In this document: one piece after another, positions 1 to 6,518 of the stretch
How the letters are laid out: each line of letters begins with the position of its first letter
Position numbering within the stretch: position 1 is the stretch's first letter
Assembly (NCBI GenBank): GCA_013203245.1
Contig: JABMOR010000001.1
Coordinates: forward strand, 1-18,096
From: Candidatus Nitrosopumilus sp.
GTDB taxonomy: Archaea; Thermoproteota; Nitrososphaeria; Nitrososphaerales; Nitrosopumilaceae
Direction of reading: 5' to 3'
Length of the DNA stretch: 18,096 nt
Notes under the pieces: model-generated
What the model saw: the letters and a program-made list of their open reading frames with translations, nothing else
Told to the model about the DNA's origin: nothing
The model's database searches: none
Translations under genes and position numbers: made by a program

Positions 1-2
1 GT

Positions 3-194
3 CCAGACTGTGTAAAACATATATTTCATGAAAATGAGACAACGTTAAAAGTTGAAGAGACAATTCATTCAAAATTCTGTAGAAAAACACAAGGGGAAAC
101 TCATAGTTTCATGCATAGAGACCCTGCACATATGGAAACTTTTGATTCAGAAAGAGAAAATGACACTACAGGTACTCCAGTATTAAAAAAATAA
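3..194 (+). CDS. Unidentified protein, C-terminal fragment (cut by window edge)
   Basis: Only the last 63 codons are visible; the frame is open from the window edge (first full codon at base 3) to a TAA at 192-194. The fragment is hydrophilic and charged, with two Cys and six His, among them a HSFMHRDPAHM stretch, and ends TPVLKK. No membrane segment or family motif is recognised, so the function is unknown. The other two forward frames hit stops within the first 30 bases, which supports this frame. Forty-six bases separate it from the next gene, which has its own TATA-like box, so the two need not be cotranscribed. Confidence 0.55.
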   Translation, partial: PDCVKHIFHENETTLKVEETIHSKFCRKTQGETHSFMHRDPAHMETFDSERENDTTGTPVLKK

Positions 195-207
195 GTCTAT
201 TCCTCAA

Positions 208-215
208 AATTATAA
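208..215 (+). promoter_or_regulatory. TATA-like box for the GGR-family gene
   Basis: AATTATAA lies 26-33 bases before the TTG start at 241, the spacing expected for an archaeal TATA box serving a leaderless or nearly leaderless mRNA. No Shine-Dalgarno sequence precedes the TTG. This spacing supports the TTG as the true start. Confidence 0.45.
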
Positions 216-240
216 CCTAGGTATTTATCATTCAAAGTAA

Positions 241-1455
241 TTGCCAGAAGAACATCATTATGATTTAGTAGTTGTAGGCGGAGGACCCGCAGGATCCTCA
301 GCTGCATACACTGCTGCAAAGAATGGGATCAAGGTAGCTTTACTTGAAAAGGAAAGTACAATTGCAGAAACAGTTAGGACCAGCGGTGTAACATGGATTC
401 AAAATATTAAAGAATTTGGAATCCCAGATGATTGTTTCAATCCAATTAAAAATTTTTCATTTTGTTCTCCCAATAACGAAGTTACAATTAGCGATACCAT
501 TCCAAGAGCTGCAGTATTAGATGTAAGAAAAACATACAGATGGTTAGCAAATGAGGCAGAACAATGTGGTGCAGATATTTTTGTAAAGATGAACATTAAA
601 AATGTCATTAAAAATGAAAAAGGAGATATTGTAGGAGTAAACGGTGTCGGACCAAATGGGGAAACCATATTTCATTCCAAAGTTGTAATTGATGCAAGCG
701 GTTTTCAATCAACAGTTTGCAAGGCAATGGGATTTGTAGAACAATGGGAAAGATTCGGTGCAGGGGCAGAATACGAAATGAAAGTAGAACATGTAGATTC
801 TGAAACATGGTGGTTAATGGTAGGACAAGAATACTCTCCTGCAGGATATGCATGGATTTTTCCGTTAGGAAATAACATTGTAAGAATAGGAGTAGGGGTT
901 GGGAAACCAGAATCAAATGTAGATCCTACTCAAAGACTCAAAGAGATAATAGATAAAAAATTAGGACCGATAAAAAAATTAGGAAAGTTAACTGAAATTG
1001 AATTTCATTATGGATTAATTCCAAATGATGGATTGTCTAGGAAAACTGTTTTCAACAATTTGATTCTAGTAGGGGATTCAGCAGGACAAGCAAACCCTCT
1101 AGTTTTAGAAGGAATAAGATATGCCATAAAATTTGGAAGAGTTGCAGGAAAAGTAGCATCAGATGCAATAAAATCAGGTAAGACAGACAAAGAATCACTC
1201 TATCCTTATGAAGAAAATTGGAGAAAAGAGATTGAATCAAAAATTAAATCAGCAGGGAAAGTTCAGGATAGATGGATCGGTCTCACCGATGAAGAATGGG
1301 ATAAAGAACTAGACATTATCAAAGAATTAAGACCAGAGGAATTTATTGACTTTATCAAAGCAGATTTTGGACTATCAAATATGATCAAATTAGCAACTCA
1401 TCATCCAAAATTAGCAGTTAGACAACTCTTCAATTTAGTAAAGGGTAAAAAATAA
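241..1455 (+). CDS. Geranylgeranyl reductase family FAD-dependent oxidoreductase
   Basis: A 404-residue flavoprotein of the geranylgeranyl reductase (GGR)/PHBH-like class. The N-terminus has the dinucleotide-binding fold: VVVGGGPAGSSAA gives G13-x-G15-x-x-G18, and E36 ends the second strand to hold the FAD adenosine ribose. A second FAD signature, LVGDSAGQANPLVLEGI (about residues 276-292), is typical of the family. IDASGFQSTV is the usual middle segment. In archaea such enzymes saturate isoprenoid chains of membrane ether lipids or quinones; these organisms carry several paralogues, so the exact substrate cannot be told here. No membrane segment is seen. The start is TTG at 241, backed by a TATA-like box. 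The stop abuts the stop of the convergent large secreted-protein gene with no spacer. Confidence 0.85.
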   Translation: MPEEHHYDLVVVGGGPAGSSAAYTAAKNGIKVALLEKESTIAETVRTSGVTWIQNIKEFGIPDDCFNPIKNFSFCSPNNEVTISDTIPRAAVLDVRKTYRWLANEAEQCGADIFVKMNIKNVIKNEKGDIVGVNGVGPNGETIFHSKVVIDASGFQSTVCKAMGFVEQWERFGAGAEYEMKVEHVDSETWWLMVGQEYSPAGYAWIFPLGNNIVRIGVGVGKPESNVDPTQRLKEIIDKKLGPIKKLGKLTEIEFHYGLIPNDGLSRKTVFNNLILVGDSAGQANPLVLEGIRYAIKFGRVAGKVASDAIKSGKTDKESLYPYEENWRKEIESKIKSAGKVQDRWIGLTDEEWDKELDIIKELRPEEFIDFIKADFGLSNMIKLATHHPKLAVRQLFNLVKGKK

Positions 1456-4428
1456 TTATTTTACATTAAAAAAATCTGTCACGATTACATCATGGTATTG
1501 TAATTGTACAACATATACACCAGAATCAAATGGTCGTGAAATAACTTCAGTAAACAATCCAGAAGAATTATCCTTTAATGAAATTTCTTCAATCAACGTT
1601 CCTCTTTGATCATATACATCCACAAACAAATCTTCACTAAAGGCAAGAGTTTTTTGAACAGCACCAGAAACAATCAATTTATCATCATCATAAATTGCCT
1701 CAATAACAGCCACATGGGATCTTATTGGAAGATATCGTTCAATGATGGTTTTTAATTCTTTGAGATTAGCATCTACACGTTTTGTATCTTTATCGTTGAA
1801 TGCAAATTCAATTTGATTAATCACTGATGCAAATCTAGGGTTTTCAGAAAAACTTTCACCGCCAAAATTCTCTGCAAACGATTCTAATTCTTCAAATTCA
1901 CGTGCAAGTTCAACCATACTCAAATCTGCAGTATTGTATTCATACTCAAAGTCCTCTTCGACATGGACAATTTGTGAAGCCTTGGAATCTTTGTATTGTA
2001 ACATGACAACGTATAGTCCAGGATCAGTAGGAGCTATCCACTGAGTGAAAAAGTTACCTTGTTTGGTATCAGTGAAATCTAAACTACTGTGAGTAGTTCC
2101 ATCCATATTGTATACAGTGACATAGAGATGTTCGCGTCTATCAAAATTGGATTTTTCAGTCGCACCAGTAATTACCCAGATGTCTTTTTCGGCATCAAAG
2201 GATATGTCATAAATTATGCTGTCATCGTGTAACACCAAATATGTACTCAGATAATCACCAATTTCTAAGATCTTTGATTCAGCATCAATGAAATTTGCCA
2301 ATTTGATCATTTGATTGGCATCTGCCATCTTTTTATTATATTCATCAACATGTTCTAAAAATCCGGCATTGTGGAAAGTGGATACCATATTTGAAAAAGT
2401 ATCCAAGGTTTCACGGAATTTAATTCGTTTAATTTCATCTGCAGTATACCCAACATCTGAACCTAAAGGATCATCAGCATATGCTTGGGAAACAGAACTC
2501 CATTCATCAAATAAATCACGAACTAGTTTATCAGCTTGATCAAGGTCATTTTTTATTACAAGATCTCGTACATTGTCGATTTTTTCATTAAATGTTTCAG
2601 TAAATTCTATGTAATGTGGAAGAAATCTATTTTTGGTTAAACTTAGTTCAACCAAATTTTCAAGAGATTTTGCACGTTGTAAGATATCACTTGCACGAAT
2701 TTTGTATGCATCTTTATTGTAAGAATCTAAATCAGATTTTATTTTAGGAGAAATATCACTAACCCAACTTAACAAAACTTCAATTCTATCAATTCTCATA
2801 ATTGATGGATTGCCAGATTCCATTTCCTTAGCAGTGTTTAGAATTTTTAAAGCATTGTCAATCAAAAACAAATTTTCGTAATCAGCTTGAAGTTCTGCTT
2901 TTTCTTTCATAGATTTGTATTGAAATTCTAAAACAACCAAAGGGTTTCTTTTCTCTCTTAATTCAGTCATAGATTGGTCAAACTCGGAAACAATTTGTAA
3001 AACACCATCAACAGAATCAGCATCGTCAACCCGTTCTAAAAGCAATTTCCAATCATTGATTAATGTAGAATCAGCACCGCTGGCTTGAGAGATTTCAACA
3101 CTTTTGCTAATTCGAGATGAAATATCAATTACCTGAGCCATTTGATTGATTTTTGATTCAGATTCCAAAATATCTTTAACAGAACTAGCCAAGGCCAAAT
3201 CACGTTCTAATGCATTCCAATCAGGTTGAATCAGAGTCGCAAGATCACTGTTTTCTTCAGAATCAGATGAAATGAATCTATCAACATTATCCAATTCTCG
3301 TAAAAGAATAGCTGCCTGGTGTAGTTCTGTAACTCGTATTGATGAGGAAATTAGTTCATCGATAGATTCTTTGGACATAAGAGAGGGTTTTAGGGATTCC
3401 CAATCATTTTGAACTAAGCGATAAAGGTCATTTTGTTTTCTTGACACAATATCAAGATATCTAGATTTTGAAAGTACGTCAATTAATTCACTAATTTCAT
3501 CAGAAAATACAGGTGCAGTTCCCCTTGCAAAGATAAACCCAACTTCACTTTTTACAGATTTACTCATAACAGTGTCAGATTTTTTCATCAAATTCAAAAG
3601 TGTGTCTTCTAACTCATCAAAAGTAGGAGCTCTTTGATTGGATATTTTTTCAGGATTTGTATTTTTGACATCTACAAATGCGTCAGTTAACAAATCAATT
3701 GCTTTTGTTTTATCTCCAATTTCATAATAAAATATAGATCTAAAAATTGTTTCATCAATTTTTTTTGCAATTTCAAAAGAAATTTCATCTTTATCCAATA
3801 ATTTTTGAACTGAATCTAATGATGAAGATACAGCAGGTCTAATCAAAGGATCAATTTCAATGATCAAATCATCTACAAAGAATTCACTCCATAGACCTAC
3901 AAAATCAGATTCTAGTTGAGACAAATCGTTTGAAGTCGGATTAGGAATTGGAGATGGAATATCAAACAATATTCCAATGGTAGAACTTTGTGAAGATGTC
4001 AAGTTTTGAGCAAAAGAAATCATCTGTTCATTATTTGCTTGAGAAAAAGTATTAGATGAAACAGTAAAAGTTGTTGATTTTGAATAATCGCCATAGAATA
4101 ATTTTATTTCATATTCGCCAGGAATACCACAAATTCTACCCTTTAGTGGTATGACATCAGTGATGAAAGCACCGTTTGGTAATGGCATTAATTGTTGAAT
4201 TTGACATAAATCCCCCTGAGGATTAAAAATCTGCATTATCAGAAAAGAGTCATCAAAAAGATTTGCAATTTGTCCATAAACAAACAAGGGTTCACCATTA
4301 GTATAATCTCCAAAATTTTCAAGAATTGTAATTCGGTCCGGAGTTTGTGCTGATGCATATACAGGCATCAAAAGTATCATAAACAGGCTCAATACGATTG
4401 GAATTCGACCCATAAGGATCCAAATCAT
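1456..4428 (-). CDS. Large secreted protein with three beta-sandwich modules and long helical regions
   Basis: A 990-residue protein of unknown function. A signal peptide is clear (MGRIPIVLSLFMILLM followed by an AxA-like site near YASAQ). Three modules resemble one another: about residues 32-125, 737-820 and 905-990. Each ends in a YxVxLxYxD-like strand (YEIKLFYGD, YVVMLQYKD, YVVQLQYHD) followed by a short hydrophobic strand ending FTV, VHV or FNV. Between modules 1 and 2 lie roughly 600 residues of charged helical, coiled-coil-like sequence. Two Cys in module 1 could form a disulfide. No C-terminal anchor is seen, so the protein is probably extracellular or S-layer associated (inference). 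A TTTTAA box at 4441-4446 fits a leaderless start at Met6 (4413) better than the 4428 ATG, giving 985 aa. The family is not recognised beyond these features. Confidence 0.8.
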   Translation of the reverse strand: MIWILMGRIPIVLSLFMILLMPVYASAQTPDRITILENFGDYTNGEPLFVYGQIANLFDDSFLIMQIFNPQGDLCQIQQLMPLPNGAFITDVIPLKGRICGIPGEYEIKLFYGDYSKSTTFTVSSNTFSQANNEQMISFAQNLTSSQSSTIGILFDIPSPIPNPTSNDLSQLESDFVGLWSEFFVDDLIIEIDPLIRPAVSSSLDSVQKLLDKDEISFEIAKKIDETIFRSIFYYEIGDKTKAIDLLTDAFVDVKNTNPEKISNQRAPTFDELEDTLLNLMKKSDTVMSKSVKSEVGFIFARGTAPVFSDEISELIDVLSKSRYLDIVSRKQNDLYRLVQNDWESLKPSLMSKESIDELISSSIRVTELHQAAILLRELDNVDRFISSDSEENSDLATLIQPDWNALERDLALASSVKDILESESKINQMAQVIDISSRISKSVEISQASGADSTLINDWKLLLERVDDADSVDGVLQIVSEFDQSMTELREKRNPLVVLEFQYKSMKEKAELQADYENLFLIDNALKILNTAKEMESGNPSIMRIDRIEVLLSWVSDISPKIKSDLDSYNKDAYKIRASDILQRAKSLENLVELSLTKNRFLPHYIEFTETFNEKIDNVRDLVIKNDLDQADKLVRDLFDEWSSVSQAYADDPLGSDVGYTADEIKRIKFRETLDTFSNMVSTFHNAGFLEHVDEYNKKMADANQMIKLANFIDAESKILEIGDYLSTYLVLHDDSIIYDISFDAEKDIWVITGATEKSNFDRREHLYVTVYNMDGTTHSSLDFTDTKQGNFFTQWIAPTDPGLYVVMLQYKDSKASQIVHVEEDFEYEYNTADLSMVELAREFEELESFAENFGGESFSENPRFASVINQIEFAFNDKDTKRVDANLKELKTIIERYLPIRSHVAVIEAIYDDDKLIVSGAVQKTLAFSEDLFVDVYDQRGTLIEEISLKDNSSGLFTEVISRPFDSGVYVVQLQYHDVIVTDFFNVK

Positions 4429-4440
4429 GGCTCATGCTAC

Positions 4441-4446
4441 TTAAAA
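4441..4446 (-). promoter_or_regulatory. TATA-like box for the large secreted protein gene
   Basis: TTTTAA on the minus strand lies 28-33 bases before the ATG at 4413 but only 13-18 bases before the upstream ATG at 4428. Archaeal transcription starts about 25-30 bases after the box, so the 4413 ATG would sit at or near the 5' end of the mRNA and the 4428 ATG would lie outside the transcript. Confidence 0.35.
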
Positions 4447-4490
4447 CTTGAGTAGCTAGGATATCAAAGATTGGAAGTGTTTTTGAAAAA

Positions 4491-4706
4491 TTAAGCCATA
4501 GCAACTACCATTGAATAGTTGCCAGACTTAATTTTGGGCACAGTGTTGGTTTGGTCAGTCTGGTAAGACATACAAATTGAATGAAATTGCTCATGAGTTA
4601 TTGTCGAACATTCATCACAGATCATACTGTTAGATTTGAAACATCGAGAACATTTGGTATGCTCATATAACTTTCCACCACAGTTTCGACATGATTCATC
4701 AGGCAA
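4491..4706 (-). CDS. Small zinc-ribbon-like protein with three CxxC pairs
   Basis: A 71-residue protein dense in metal ligands: C6/C9 (CRNC), C19/C22 (CSRC), C30/C33 (CDEC), then H38, H42 and C45. This is enough for two zinc sites in the first 45 residues; the last 25 residues are low-complexity and end in a short hydrophobic stretch. It has no signal peptide. The start is TTG (4706-4704), with AT-rich TATA-like sequence (TTTTTAATAA and TTATATT) 17-36 bases upstream, consistent with a leaderless mRNA. It is divergent from the methyltransferase gene and lies 62 bases upstream of the large secreted-protein gene on the same strand. Role unknown; nucleic-acid binding or a protein-protein adaptor are both possible. 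Confidence 0.7.
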   Translation of the reverse strand: MPDESCRNCGGKLYEHTKCSRCFKSNSMICDECSTITHEQFHSICMSYQTDQTNTVPKIKSGNYSMVVAMA

Positions 4707-4787
4707 TTATATTCAAAATAAATTATTAAAAATCCAATATAAGAAACACGAAGAAATTGTTCATCATAAAGATCAGTAAGATGAAGG

Positions 4788-4795
4788 TTATATTA
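4788..4795 (+). promoter_or_regulatory. TATA-like box for the methyltransferase gene
   Basis: TTATATTA lies 22-29 bases before the ATG at 4817. The spacing fits a leaderless transcript, and no Shine-Dalgarno sequence is present between the box and the ATG. Confidence 0.5.
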
Positions 4796-4816
4796 GAAAT
4801 GAAACAAACATAATTC

Positions 4817-5446
4817 ATGGATAAGGTTAGAGAAACTTTTGATAAATGGGCTCAAAATGGAAGGGCAGAATTAATGGAAATAGAACACGGAACAAATGTT
4901 TTAAAATTTTTAAAATCCATATCATTTGATAAACCATTTACATTTTTAGATGTAGGTTGTGGGAATGGATGGGTAGTAAGAAAAATAGCAAAAGAGAAAA
5001 ATTGTAAAAAATCCATAGGCATTGATAAAAGTAAAAAAATGATCATTCAATCCATAAAAAAAATAGAAGATAGAAAAGAAGAATATTTTCATACAGATAT
5101 TGAATCAATGAATTATCGAGGAAAATTTGATTTTATTTTTTCAATGGAATCGATTTACTATGCAAATTCCATAGAAACAGCACTTGGAAAAATATACAAA
5201 TTGCTAAAACCAGGAGGTCTATTTTTCTGTGGTACAGACTTTTACACAGATAACAAGGCAACTGCCAGATGGGCAGGAATAATGAAAATTCAAATGCATT
5301 TACATTCAAAAAAAGAATGGAGAGAGTTTTTTAAAAATACTGGTTTTGATGTTAAAACAAAACATATCAAAGATTTGAAAAATAAGAAAAAATGGAAAAG
5401 AGAACACGGTACATTATTCATTATAGGCACAAAACCTGCAAAGTAA
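4817..5446 (+). CDS. Class I SAM-dependent methyltransferase
   Basis: A 209-residue single-domain methyltransferase. Motif I is LDVGCGNG (44-51), the SAM-binding glycine loop. D70 (SIGID) after the second strand should bind the ribose, and D94 after the third strand is placed to contact adenine. FDFIFSMESIYY (104-115) is motif post-I/II, and LLKPGG (129-134) precedes strand 5. This layout is that of the UbiE/Methyltransf_11 group, whose members modify small molecules or proteins; the substrate cannot be read from the sequence. The C-terminus is very lysine-rich (LKNKKKWKR, 187-195), which could suggest a nucleic acid or acidic partner (inference). It has its own TATA-like box and is followed 31 bases later by the RNase P RNA gene on the same strand. 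Confidence 0.85.
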   Translation: MDKVRETFDKWAQNGRAELMEIEHGTNVLKFLKSISFDKPFTFLDVGCGNGWVVRKIAKEKNCKKSIGIDKSKKMIIQSIKKIEDRKEEYFHTDIESMNYRGKFDFIFSMESIYYANSIETALGKIYKLLKPGGLFFCGTDFYTDNKATARWAGIMKIQMHLHSKKEWREFFKNTGFDVKTKHIKDLKNKKKWKREHGTLFIIGTKPAK

Positions 5447-5477
5447 TACTCAAATCCAATAACAAGATACAGTATTC

Positions 5478-5761
5478 ATGTGAGCTGGAGCACGACACGC
5501 TGCTACGGCAGAGGAAACTCCTCCCTCCAAACAGGAAATGTGATCTGGAGATAGATAATCAGAGATGGTTGGCAACGGAGCAGAAAATAATCCAATATGG
5601 CGCACAGTGATGGTGAAAACCTGAGGTTTCCATAAAAGGAATGAAAAAGACGACCCACATGGAGCAAAGCCAAACAGAACTCATAGTTCCTGTACTAAGT
5701 TCAGGTAGGCTGCAAAGCGAAATATCGTGAAAACAGAAGGAGGGTTACTCCCAGCACACAT
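5478..5761 (+). ncRNA. rnpB: RNase P RNA
   Basis: Catalytic RNA of ribonuclease P, which trims the 5' leader of pre-tRNAs. The family's conserved blocks occur in order: GCAGAGGAAACTCC (5508-5521), GGAGCAAAGCCAAACAGA (5661-5678), AGGTAGGCTGC (5703-5713) and ACAGAAGGAGGGTTAC (5733-5748). The helices can be drawn directly. P1 pairs TGTG-A-GCTGG (5479-5488, with 5478/5761 adding one pair) with CCAGC-A-CACA (5751-5760). P2 pairs CACGA (5491-5495) with TCGTG (5725-5729). P3 is CTGC-TACG-GCAG (5500-5511), a UNCG-type tetraloop. P4 pairs CCTCC (5520-5524) with GGAGG (5739-5743). The nesting order P1-P2-P3-P4...P2'-P4'-P1' is that of RNase P. A T7 run follows immediately. No strong promoter box is seen, so it might be cotranscribed with the methyltransferase. 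The exact ends are inferred from P1. Confidence 0.92.
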
Positions 5762-5762
5762 A

Positions 5763-5769
5763 TTTTTTT
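5763..5769 (+). terminator. T-run terminator after RNase P RNA
   Basis: Seven consecutive T residues begin two bases after the end of helix P1 of the RNase P RNA. Oligo-T tracts are sufficient terminators in archaea. The position is exactly where the mature RNA should end. Confidence 0.55.
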
Positions 5770-5817
5770 AAAATCTTAAAAAAAATTACAGACAAGCATC
5801 AAAATAATATTTTCCAG

Positions 5818-6021
5818 TTAAAATTTTTTATCTTTAATCCAATTATTTACATCACGGATAATACTTTTTTTAATCAAATCAGAATGATTTAGACAAAGGT
5901 ATTCATTTGAAATGCATTTTTGACATTGCGCAATCACCTTCATCAGAATTAAGGTCTCAGATTGTTGGAAGGTGTTTTGATAAATTTCTTCACTCATAGA
6001 GATCTTAGAAACAAGTATCAT
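5818..6021 (-). CDS. Small Cys/His protein (67 aa), unidentified
   Basis: A 67-residue frame with a CxxC-x6-C-x2-H pattern (C33, C36, C43, H46) that could hold one zinc ion, followed by a charged helical tail ending NNWIKDKKF. No family is recognised. The start is uncertain: ATG at 6021 or the internal Met9 (5997). Neither has a good Shine-Dalgarno sequence or a well-spaced TATA box. The nearest strong box is at 6104-6113, which instead fits a 14-codon ORF starting at 6081 in the same frame and separated from this one by TGA and TAA stops. The pair could therefore be a leader peptide plus gene, or one gene broken by stop codons. It converges on the RNase P RNA. Confidence 0.5.
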   Translation of the reverse strand: MILVSKISMSEEIYQNTFQQSETLILMKVIAQCQKCISNEYLCLNHSDLIKKSIIRDVNNWIKDKKF

Positions 6022-6036
6022 TTATCCAAATGTAAT

Positions 6037-6081
6037 TCAACATACTGACATATGTTTTTCGCAATTCCCACAATTGGGCAT
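6037..6081 (-). CDS. 14-residue cysteine peptide (possible leader peptide or broken gene start)
   Basis: ATG at 6081 opens a frame encoding MPNCGNCEKHMSVC followed by TGA. Three Cys and one His in a CxxCxxHxxxC arrangement are striking for 14 residues. The ATG has the best-placed TATA box in the window, TTATATTATA at -23 to -32, so a leaderless mRNA would begin at this ATG. The 67-aa Cys/His frame follows in the same reading frame 15 bases after the TGA, with a second in-frame stop (TAA) just before its ATG. It could be a functional micropeptide, an upstream regulatory ORF, or the 5' remnant of a longer zinc protein. Confidence 0.4.
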   Translation of the reverse strand: MPNCGNCEKHMSVC

Positions 6082-6103
6082 TTTATCACTACGATGTAAT
6101 TGG

Positions 6104-6113
6104 TATAATATAA
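6104..6113 (-). promoter_or_regulatory. Strong TATA box upstream of the 14-codon ORF and 67-aa gene
   Basis: TTATATTATA on the minus strand, 23-32 bases before the ATG at 6081. Sequence and spacing are near ideal for an archaeal TATA box driving a leaderless transcript. For the 67-aa gene (start 6021) it would leave a leader of about 60 bases. Confidence 0.55.
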
Positions 6114-6190
6114 TCATAAAAAGTATGAATATAGGAAATTTGTGAAATAATTTAATAATATCAGGCTGAAAAATATTAGGTAGGCAAAGG

Positions 6191-6208
6191 ACATCTAAAA
6201 AAAGATGT
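6191..6208. other. Small hairpin-capable inverted repeat in the intergenic region
   Basis: ACATCT (6191-6196) and AGATGT (6203-6208) form a perfect six-base stem around an A6 loop (T6 on the minus strand). It lies 52 bases beyond the stop of the ribbon-helix-helix gene, so on the minus strand it could end that transcript, T-rich sequence being part of the loop. The rest of 6114-6259 holds no ORF or other signal that I can support. Confidence 0.3.
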
Positions 6209-6259
6209 TAGAACAATTCGTAAATTGAAAACTAGTAAAGAGTAAACAGAGTTATTTTA

Positions 6260-6403
6260 TTATTTTAAGCCTTTTTCTAGCACTTCATTTACAATTCTTG
6301 AAAAACTAACAGTTGATGAAGTTTCTTTAATTTTTTTTGCTTGCAATGCCCTAAGCTTCTTTGTAATATCACTATTCAACATCACAGTAAGCCTCTCAGA
6401 CAT
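6260..6403 (-). CDS. Ribbon-helix-helix (CopG/Arc-type) DNA-binding protein
   Basis: A 47-residue protein in the classic RHH layout. SERLTVMLN (2-10) is the beta strand whose alternate residues enter the DNA major groove, SDITKKLRALQAKK (11-24) is helix 1, and SFSRIVNEVLEKGLK (33-47) is the turn and helix 2 with the S-x-S/R-I-V-N-E-x-L pattern of this fold. Such proteins bind DNA as dimers to palindromic operators and often repress their own gene. No toxin gene sits beside it, so an antitoxin role is not supported. A TATA-like AAAATAAT lies at -21 to -28, and an inverted repeat TAATCA-G-TGATTA (6435-6447) just upstream of that box is a candidate operator. Confidence 0.8.
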   Translation of the reverse strand: MSERLTVMLNSDITKKLRALQAKKIKETSSTVSFSRIVNEVLEKGLK

Positions 6404-6423
6404 ATCTAATTAACGGACATGCC

Positions 6424-6431
6424 ATTATTTT
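6424..6431 (-). promoter_or_regulatory. TATA-like box for the ribbon-helix-helix gene
   Basis: AAAATAAT on the minus strand, 21-28 bases before the ATG at 6403. The spacing fits a leaderless transcript; the match to a TATA consensus is moderate. Confidence 0.35.
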
Positions 6432-6434
6432 CAA

Positions 6435-6447
6435 TAATCAGTGATTA
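6435..6447. promoter_or_regulatory. Candidate operator: perfect inverted repeat
   Basis: TAATCA-G-TGATTA: six-base perfect arms around one central base, 32-44 bases upstream of the ribbon-helix-helix start and directly upstream of its TATA-like box. In archaea a repressor here would block TFB/TBP recruitment. Autoregulation is inference from position and symmetry. Confidence 0.35.
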
Positions 6448-6518
6448 ATTGTAACAAAATCATCAAACAAAGTAGAATAGTTCCATTTGTGGAAATAAAG
6501 AATAATCTAAAACTAGAA

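Noticed and set aside
5395..5610. 72-codon plus-strand frame across the end of the methyltransferase and the RNase P RNA
   Set aside because: It overlaps the well-supported methyltransferase in another frame and then runs through RNase P helices. Its composition does not resemble neighbouring proteins.
5478..5761. Signal recognition particle RNA as an alternative for the structured RNA
   Set aside because: The conserved blocks (GAGGAAACTCC, GAGCAAAGCCAAACAG, AGGTAGGCTGC) and the interlocking P2/P4 order are those of RNase P RNA. No SRP helix 8 motif was found.
6260..6403. Antitoxin half of a toxin-antitoxin pair
   Set aside because: Ribbon-helix-helix proteins are often antitoxins, but no toxin-like gene of suitable size lies immediately next to it on the same strand.
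6411..6424. Apparent palindrome around CATG upstream of the ribbon-helix-helix gene
   Set aside because: Only the four-base CATG core is symmetric; the flanks do not pair, unlike the nearby TAATCA-G-TGATTA repeat.
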